A DNA stretch of 64,000 bases, from positions 38,023 through 102,022 of the forward strand of contig MEHQ01002057.1 of assembly GCA_008828725.1 (NCBI GenBank), written 5' to 3'. Shown in pieces: positions 56,883-64,000 of this stretch (its first letter is position 1; each line of letters starts with the position of its first letter). The position numbers and the translations under genes were made by a program. This DNA comes from Saccharina japonica (taxonomy: Eukaryota > Sar > Phaeophyceae > Laminariales > Laminariaceae). The notes under the pieces were generated by a model. It was not told the origin of the DNA. It worked only from the letters and a program-made list of their open reading frames with translations, and ran no database searches.

Positions 56883-59800
56883 TTATTTTGTCATGGGGTT
56901 TCCTAGCGCTTGGAGGGCATCCAGTCGGTTCTCTCCGCGACTTTTAGCTAGTTCGGCGCGCGCCCGTATTGTTCGGAGCGAACAGCTCTCCCAGTCTCTC
57001 GTTGCCCTCGCCCTGTCTTCAGCTGCGCACAGGCGCACATGCTCGTCTTTCTTCGTGGCTATTGTTTCCGCTATCTGTTGCCGCTCCAGCGCCTCGCTGT
57101 CGCTCATCTGCTCCGACATCCACAACATACACATGCATGCACGATGAGCTTACACACACGGCAGTAGGACGACAGCACGACGAATAAATACACAGCAGTA
57201 TAGTGTACCAGGTAAGAAAGATGGAACTACTGGTCAGCGGTCAACCAATTGCCTCCCCAAATCTAAGCCTTACAACCCAGCCAAGACGTTGCCGGTCTAC
57301 GTATATATGTATCGCCCTAATTATGATTTTGATTTACGTATAAGTTCGAACTACAAGTAGTCGTCTAACAAGATGGTAGACACACACACACAAACCTTCT
57401 GGTAAGCGTCCGGTAGACCGTTGACCTTGGCCCTGAAAAACAGGCGGAGGACGTGCGGCTCCAGGTACGGCCGCCACACCTCCTCGCCCACGCGGCCTCG
57501 CACGCCCTCTACGAACTCCTTTGCCGACGCGCGGCCGGTGAGATACAAGCCTGCCTTATGTTCCCACTCTTCGGTCGCTTCGGCGTGAAACAGGCGCTGA
57601 GCACGCACCCACTCGAACACCTTTGTAGGGTACGTCGTAGATGTAGGGTATATACGTGAGGGGGTTGTTGCTCAGAAATAAGTTTTGAACACGGAATTAT
57701 GATGGAAAGAGTGTTGTTGTTCGGACCGAATGTTTTAACACGGAATCACGCTAAAGAGTGTTGTTGTTCGGATCGATTTTTTTAAACACGGAATTATTAT
57801 AAGAGTGTTGAGTTGTTCATACCGAAATTTTGAACACGGAATTATGATAAAGAGTGTTGTTGTTGTTCGGACCGAGTTTGAAAACGGAATTATGTCAAGA
57901 GTGTTCGTGATGGCATGGCAGAGGTCCTTGTTTCTTAAATAGACTTATCGAGCTGGTTTTCGTGCCAAGAACCCGGGTAGGAGCGGCGGGGGGGGGGGGG
58001 GGGGTGAGAGGGGGGCAGGAGGCACTAGGACTACTTTCGTAGATTGAATGAAGCAACGCCCAGAGCCGACGCGTCGGCGCCAACGCTCGAGAAAACACAC
58101 TATCGACGAATTCACGAAAAAACGAAATCAAAACATAACAAAGATATTCACGAGCATATTAATAATATATTTTTATCTCCGATTCCACCACGCGCAAGCA
58201 AGCAAGCAAACAAAGTTGTTGATGGAAGGTTTTTCTTCTTCCCCTTACTTGAGGAGGTTACGCCCGAGGTGCAGCTTGGCCAGCGTCGTCAGCGCCCCCA
58301 CCTCCCTGGGCAGGTGGCAGATGACATTGGACGTCAGGTCCAGGCGCCTCAGAGCCGTCATGCCGAAGAGGATGACGGGTATGTCCTTGAAGCGGTTGCA
58401 GCTGAGGTCGAGGTCGGTCAGGCTGGTGAGGAAGGCGAAATTCTGCGGGAGAGAGCTGAGGACGTTCTTGGAGATGTTTAGCACTTCCAGGTCCTGGTCG
58501 GGACAAGAAGCAGCGACGGTGTGTGTTGTGTGTTGTGTGTGAAAGTTGAATGTGAAGTGTTCGCGGCGGTGCGACTGCAAAACAAAACTGTGTTTGTATC
58601 ATATATACAGGTCCTGTCTGTAGTAGCAACAGCTTGTTCTTGCGGCTGTTGCAACGGGAGCGTTGAGGTTTAATGTTGTTTACTCCACGGCACGGGTTTT
58701 ATACTGTGGAAGTGTGGATGGATGGATGAATGAATGAATGGATGGATGGATGGATGGATGGATGGATGGATGGATGGATGAATAAATTAATTAATTAATT
58801 AATTAACTGATTGAATAATTAATTTATTAATTAAAGGATGAATGGATGAATGAAACGAATGGATGAATAAGCAAATGGATTAATGAACGAATGGACGAAT
58901 GAATGAATGGATGAATGGATGAATTTAGTTAATTAATGGATGGATGGATGAATTAATTAATGAAAGAAGGGATGAACGAATGGACGAATGAACGAACGAA
59001 CGAACGAACGAACGAACGAACGAACGAACGAACGAACGAACGAACGAACGAACGAACGAACGGATTAATGATTGAATAAATGAACAAATGAACGAGTGAA
59101 TTAATAAATTGCACTCCTACGATACTGGGTACAGTATATAGTTCCTCAACTAATGAACCCCGTCAGTAAGAAACACGTTTGGCCAAACAATGCCACCACT
59201 ATGATTGTAAATACAAGGATCGTTTAGACACTACCATCAATACCAAGCGTTCCTTATATCTCCGTCTAATAGTACATTTATCGTACACAACACGGGTCTA
59301 AATATTTATAGTTTTTTCTTGCCTCAAGAGCTCCCAGCGACGGAGGCAGGTGCCCGATGTCGTTGTTGGAAACGTCCAGGTTGGTCAGGCGGGTGAGCAG
59401 ACCGAAGTGGTCCGTCAGTCGCCGCTCCAGACGGTTGTGCGACAGGCTCAGCCGGTTCAGCCCCACCAAGGCGCCGATCTCATCCGGGATGGCGGTGATC
59501 CGGTTCGACCGCAAGTCCACGTCGTGTAGCCTGTTGTGATTTTTGGTTGTGGATTGGGTCCACACAAATTGATGAAGCCGATTGATTGAGCCGATTGGTT
59601 AACAAGATTGGTTGAGCCGATCGGACCGCAAAGCAAAATTCCCACATCCTGTAAACTGAATGTTATTTGGTAGGTCCACGTTGATGAATAAGGTGATTGG
59701 ACCGTGAGTCTACGTCATGAAACTTGATTGGACTGGTGCTACGATAGGGGGGGTACCCACATTTTCACTACCGGGTTTTAGCCACTCGGACGAGTGGCTC

Positions 59801-60771
59801 CGAATCTAACTGAACATTGGACCTAAATATAGTTTGTTGGAGTTGCGTGACAAAACCTCCAATGGCGGTGCGTATAGAACAACAAAACAAAAAAAGTAAT
59901 ATGAGTACAACGCAGTAAAGCAGTCACTCGGCCGAGTGGCTCTGTGCAGGTGAAAAACAAGCACCTATACATGACCCCCCTACCGTAGCACCAGTCATTG
60001 GTCCACGCACGGTTATTTCGATTGGACCGCAAGTCTACACGTCGTGTTGATTGGTTGGTCCAGACGAACAAAGCCGATTGCTGCACAGGATTAAGCCGAT
60101 TGGACCACAATAATAAGCCAATAGGCCAATAGGTCCACAAAACGATCTGGCGGATTGGTTCGCACGATTCAACCGATTGGACCGCAAGTCGACATCGTGT
60201 AACACACACGACAAGCCTGTAATTGGTCCACGCAAACCCGACCAAAATAACACATGGATGGCCGAGAAATACACCAAAAACGCAAAGACATGGACGCCCC
60301 ACTACAGATTCCGAGGCCTACTGTAGACGAAGGAGGGACCGGGCATACTTATCCCATCCCACTTGTGTATTTTTTCATTCCTTCCACCATTGGAAGAGGC
60401 CGAGGGTGGGGGGGAGGGGGGGGGTAGTGATGGAGTCGCTTTCTCTGCGTTTTGTTTTCGCCATAGCGGTAAAACACATACCTGGTAATATATACGAAGT
60501 ACTTCGTATTGGTTTAGCATTTTTGGCGGTATTACTGAATGTAGTTGCTTTCTGCACACGGATGGGCCTTATCGTTTGCGTGTGTGACCAAAATACGCCC
60601 ACGCGAGATTCACACCCCACTACGTACGCGCAAACGTATTATTTTCAGTACTCGTAGTGTGGATACCAGGCCCCCTCTCCCTATTATGTATAGCACCGCC
60701 TCATTCGACACAAGTTCAAGGTACGCGACCCACCACCTCGGTGTGTTCTCCACACCGCAATCATACAAGGG

Positions 60772-60808
<37 letters not shown>

Positions 60809-60819
60809 TACGAACAGAC

Positions 60820-60886
<67 letters not shown>

Positions 60887-63800
60887 AAACCTGCCCGGGG
60901 CGTCCGCTCCACAGTTAGGTCCGCGGAATTCTACATGCGTGGTCGTTTCTTTTGCCCATGATACTCAACACGCACACATGCACACACATGCACACACATG
61001 CACACGGGGTGGACGTACTTTGCGAGTAGCCCGATTTGTGGGGGTAGGTCGTCGATCAGATTCCGGCGGAAGTTGACCTTCTGCAGTTGCGACAACTCGC
61101 CGATGCTGGGAGAGATCTTCCCGATGCGATTCGCCTTTAACAAAACGAACAAAACGAACATGTACAGTAGGCACCGATAGGCAGGGGTAAGTAGGAAGTG
61201 GCAAAGGGTACATTGTAGGAATACGTATATACTGTGGTGGGAAGGAGTATATAGTAGGAAGGGGTAAGAAGGGGTAGGAATGGGGTAGGAAGGGGTAGAG
61301 GAAGGGGTAAACAGGGGTAGTAGGAAGGAGTAGAAAGGGATAGGAAGGGGTAAGAAGGGGTAGAGGAAGGGACGTATAGTAGGAAGGGGTAGTAGAAAGG
61401 GGCGGGAAGGAGTAGTAATGGGTAAAAAAATGTAGGAAGGAGTAGGAAGGGGCAGAAGAAGGGGCAGGAAGAGGTAGTAGGAAGGGGTAGAAAGGGGTAG
61501 GAAGGAGTAAGAAGGGGTAGAAGAAGGGGTATAAAGTAGGAAGGAGTAGGAAGGGGTAAAAGGAAGGGGTGGGATGGAGTAGGAAGCGGTAGGAAGGGGT
61601 GGTAGTAGGGGGTAGGAAGGGGTAATAGGAAGGGGTAGGAGGGAGTAGGCAGGGGTCAAAAGGGGCAGGGGGAAGGGGAAGGGAGAGAAAGGAAGGGGGT
61701 ATATATTGCACATGCTGCACATGCTGCACATGCTGCACATGCTGCACATGCTGCACATGCTGCACATGCAAGAACGGCGAGGGTGAGGAGCCGTGCTACC
61801 GTGCTGGTGATGCTGGTGGGGGGGGGGTCGCAGGTTTGAGTCTATAGACATTTCTCACAGACAGAACAACTATCGATTTTGGATCCGACGCGTACTGCAG
61901 TTTATGCATTCGAATATTTTTCGTCAGGTGCCTAGTGTAGTAGCTTACAATGTTAATGTTTCTAAAAGTCAGTTTTGTCAGGTCAGGTTTAGAGGTCCTC
62001 AAGTGCCTCAAGTGCGTCAAGTGACTCAAGTGGTGAAGGAGTCCCACAAAAGGTACGTGCTGATTGACCCTACCCCTAACCCCAACTCTAACCCTAATAT
62101 AACCCCATCGTACCGTATGTATGTACCGCACGTTAGAGGGTGCGGTGAGTCGTCGCGATACGACGACGATAGTAGGCAGCTGGTAGTATTAAAAATTGGA
62201 TTAAAACGCCCGACGGTGTGCAAGCTCTCCTAGGCCTTGATAGCGTATGATGAATCGCACGGAGAGGACGGAGGTACTAACTGAACTGTACTGTGCTGTT
62301 TATGCTGTATTGCAGGTGTTGCCTGCCCTTCAGCTGTGCACACCCCGCAGCCGCAGCCGCAGCCGCAGCCTCCTTCCTGGCTTGCGGTGAGTTATTATCA
62401 TCTCACCGGTGCATCCAAGTGGACAAGACTGGTCATGCCACCCCAAGCTTCTGCCACCTCCACCACAGCGTTCTCTCCAATCCTCAGGATCTGTTGTCAC
62501 ACCACATGCATACATACATAATGGACGGTCGTTAAGGGATAGGTTTAGGCTTAGGCTTAGGCTTAGGCTTAGGCTTAGGTTTAGGCTCAGGCTCAGGCTT
62601 AGGCTTAGGCTTAAGCTTAGGCTTAGGCTTAGGCTTAAGCTTAGAGGCGCGTTCTACGATATAAGGGTCTAGCACTTTCTAGCCAAACTGCTTTTGAGTG
62701 ATAGGGCTTCTTGACCCAAGAACTATGCACTCAACAACACCGTTTGTTTACGTAGTGCAATATTGTTTGTTACAGACCTACCTTGAGGTCATGTGACTGC
62801 TTGATTGCTCCTAGTGGGTTAAGCGTGCAGTTTTGCCTTTAAAAAGGAATTTTTTGGGTGACTTACTAGTGTGTAGATCCCCTAAAACGAGGTAAGAGCC
62901 CCAGAAAATGCGGTCGCACCCCTACCCCCTACCGTAGCATGCTTGTATACGGCTAGGGAACCCCTATCCCCTACCGTAACATGCTTCTTCACGGCTAGGG
63001 AAACCCTTACCCCATACCGTAGCATGCTTCTATAGGGCTAGGAAACCCCTACCCCCTACCGTTCTATAGGGCTAGGGAAACCCCTATCCCCTACCGTAGC
63101 TAGGCAAACCTCTACCCCCTACCGTAGCATGATTATTTACGGCTAGGGAAAACCCTATCCCGGACCGTACCATGCTTCTATAGGGCTCGGGAAACCCCTA
63201 CCCCTTACCGTAGCAGCTTCTATACGGCTAGGAAAACCCCTACCCCCAACCGTCTACGGCCATACGGCTACGGCCGTGCACGACATGAGTACACCCCTAC
63301 CCCTTACCGTAGCATGCTTCTATACGGCTAGGAAAACCCCTACTTCTTACCGTAGCATGGTTATAGGGCTGGGGCTAGGGTTAAGGGTTAGGCTTAGGGA
63401 TAGGCATCCTCTCCCATGCGCGGGGTCTGTAATCTATATACTGTCGCCACACGACAGAAAGGACTGCCCGTTGAATTAAGCGCGCGGTCGAGTCGATATG
63501 CCGCGCAGCTATCTATCTGCCACCAGGACTACATTAGTAGTAGTAATATTGGTGACGCGCATGCACCGGCGCCTAGGCCCGACCCTCGTCTCGATCTAAA
63601 CGGTTGGTGTGTCAGCGTAAAACGGAGAGCCTTTTCAATTTTATGCCCGACCTGTTCACAGTCTACAGTAGTTAATTCGGGCTAGGGTCCAGGTTAGGGT
63701 CCAGGTTAGGGTTCAGGTTGTGCGTGAAAGGTGGCCGAACTGATCAGTTCGAGGCCGTCGTGTGGCTATCATGGTGCAGGGTGCGTGGACCATTCGATGA

Positions 63801-64000
63801 GGATCGCAATGCGTACGAAGGACCTACGTGGGTACTACCGGTACTGTACATACTGGTATTGTTATGGCCATCAATCACTACGTACATAGACTGGTGTTTC
63901 TTGCCTTCAAGCTCTTGAGGGTGGACACGCTTGTGGGCAGGCCAGCGAGTTCGTTGTACGAGACGTCCAGAGTCTGCCACATCGGCGAGAGCGTGGCCGG
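56883..64000 (-). CDS. Leucine-rich-repeat protein, 5' end beyond the window
   Basis: Minus exons: 64000-63905 (LDVSYNELAGLPTSV), 61134-61019 (SQLQKVNFRRNLIDDLP), 59530-59323 (LHDVDLRSNRITAIP..LSLSHNRLERR..LDVSNNDIGHLP), 58493-58249 (LEVLNISKNVLSSLP..LDLSCNRFKDIP..LDLTSNVICHLP..LHLGRN), 57620-57396 and 57107-56883 with the stop. The repeats fit the 23-residue LxxLxLxxNxLxxLP type seen in Ras-binding-like LRR proteins. The C-terminal part (VFEWVRAQRLFHAEA, SDSEALERQQIAETIAT) is charged and helical, probably coiled coil; partner unknown. Phases agree for 61134/59530/58493 and 57620/57107. The link 63905 to 61134 lacks a few residues and 58249 to 57620 is out of phase, so small exons are missing. 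Introns after 63905 and 59323 begin GCAAGA (GC-AG). Confidence 0.75.
57655..57905. repeat. Four diverged units of about 60 bp in the LRR gene intron
   Basis: AACACGGAATTATGATAAAG followed by AGTGTTGTTGTTCGGACCGA recurs near 57689, 57742, 57786 and 57833. Confidence 0.8.
57980..58005. repeat. Poly(G) run
   Basis: GGCGG plus a long G-run, followed by TGAGAGGGGGGC. No element sequence is visible next to it. Confidence 0.6.
58715..59105. repeat. Tetranucleotide satellite (GGAT, GAAT, AATT, GAAC)
   Basis: Blocks of (GGAT)n at 58715-58780, TTAATTAATTAA at 58784-58805, and (GAAC)n at 58990-59062 follow one another with mixed GAATGGAT between. It lies in the LRR gene intron. Confidence 0.9.
59531..60768. 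repeat. GATTGG/GGTCCAC(A/G) word-rich intron
   Basis: Words GATTGGACCGCAAGTC, GAGCCGATTGG and GGTCCACGCA recur between 59560 and 60250, echoing the exon sequence CGACCGCAAGTCCACG at 59507. The pattern suggests repeated duplication of an exon edge into the intron. Coding frames here (for example VDLRSNR) are echoes, not exons. Confidence 0.5.
60769..60888. repeat. GACA tetranucleotide microsatellite
   Basis: About 28 units of GACA with two interruptions (CATACGAACA, GAGA). In the LRR gene intron. Confidence 0.95.
61195..61695. repeat. 500-bp homopurine tract
   Basis: Variants of AGGAAGGGGTAG fill the plus strand with almost no C. Mirror-like purine blocks could form triplex DNA. In the LRR gene intron. 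Confidence 0.85.
61703..61770. repeat. 9-bp tandem repeat CATGCTGCA
   Basis: About seven perfect units. An ACACATGC array lies at 60970-61005. Confidence 0.95.
62335..62372. repeat. CAGCCG microsatellite
   Basis: GCAGCCGCAGCCGCAGCC, six-base units, then TCCTTCCTGG. Confidence 0.85.
62540..62645. repeat. TTAGGC telomere-like array
   Basis: Roughly 17 TTAGGC units with TCAGGC and TTAAGC variants. Minor TTAGGG-type runs are at 63375-63400 and 63685-63715, and CCCTAAC runs at 62070-62100. Confidence 0.9.
62900..63415. repeat. About 60-bp tandem repeat with CCCCTACCCC
   Basis: Units carry ACCGTAGCATGCTTCTATA, CGGCTAGGGAAACCCCTA and CCCCCTACCGTAG; eight or more diverged units. A fragment of the poly(C) element is inserted at 63251-63290. 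Confidence 0.85.
63251..63290 (+). mobile_element. Poly(C)-family 3' fragment in a C-rich array
   Basis: CTACGGCCATACGGCTACGG then CCGTGCACGACATGAGTACA, followed by CCCCTACCCC instead of pure C. About 40 bp of the family's 3' end. Confidence 0.6.

Noticed and set aside
57620-57676. LRR-like peptide LSNNPLTYIP read on minus just before exon 57620
   Set aside because: It is out of frame with the following exon and overlaps a local tandem repeat, so similarity is probably chance.
60931-61851. 306-codon minus-strand frame rich in Pro, Ser, Leu
   Set aside because: Mostly translation of the homopurine tract; only the 61134-61019 part is an LRR exon.

Overview
The window looks like gene-poor, repeat-rich nuclear DNA of a photosynthetic stramenopile, most likely a brown alga or close relative (inference). 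The support is a plastid lumen protein with a two-part leader (ER signal peptide with Phe after the cleavage point, then a twin-arginine signal), a spliced GDP-L-fucose synthase gene, very long introns, and dense transposon debris. A 177-base run of N (36072-36248) shows a scaffolded assembly.

Genes. Four spliced genes could be assembled from sequence alone by matching domain order with splice phase. (1) Plus strand 25793-30578: a seven-exon alpha/beta hydrolase of about 278 codons with an intact Ser-Asp-His triad. (2) Minus strand 41451-39069: a four-exon, 191-codon thylakoid-lumen four-helix protein of PsbQ/Psb31 type. (3) Plus strand 41875-53679: an eight-exon, 327-codon GDP-L-fucose synthase, the last step of GDP-fucose supply; it is head-to-head with gene 2, 423 bases apart. 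(4) Minus strand, from beyond the right edge to 56883: a leucine-rich-repeat protein with a charged helical C-terminus. A signal-peptide-bearing first exon (minus, 1998-1653) is a weaker candidate. A pogo/CENP-B-like transposase is split into an HTH exon at 3123-3635 and two catalytic exons at 17978-20140; phase and domain order fit one 693-codon gene with a 14.3-kb intron, and the first catalytic Asp is replaced by Gly.

Mobile DNA. 1-3 kb: a Mutator-like MITE with a 9-bp target duplication. 11.6-13.7 kb: rearranged Ty1/copia relic with a 0.55-kb palindrome. 14.2-16.0 kb: tyrosine-recombinase (Crypton-like) remnant among tandem repeats, one carrying a TA-flanked MITE whose empty site lies 0.4 kb away. 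16.3-21.1 kb: TA-bounded element with about 0.65-kb inverted repeats around the transposase exons. 31.3-33.8 kb: diverged direct duplication. 36.3-36.9 kb: tandem tRNA-headed SINEs with A tails. A second family of about 250 bp, seen nine times from near full length down to about 14 bp, ends in poly(C) and mostly sits inside C/G homopolymer runs; it is the most unusual signal here.

The rest is low-complexity DNA: arrays of GACCCG, AATCGCGATTA, CGAAAACCG, TCGATACGATA, GAGTACG, GGAT/GAAC, GACA, a long homopurine tract and telomere-like TTAGGC/CCCTA arrays near the right end. The fucose synthase, lumen protein and hydrolase are unrelated in pathway; only the head-to-head pair suggests shared control.
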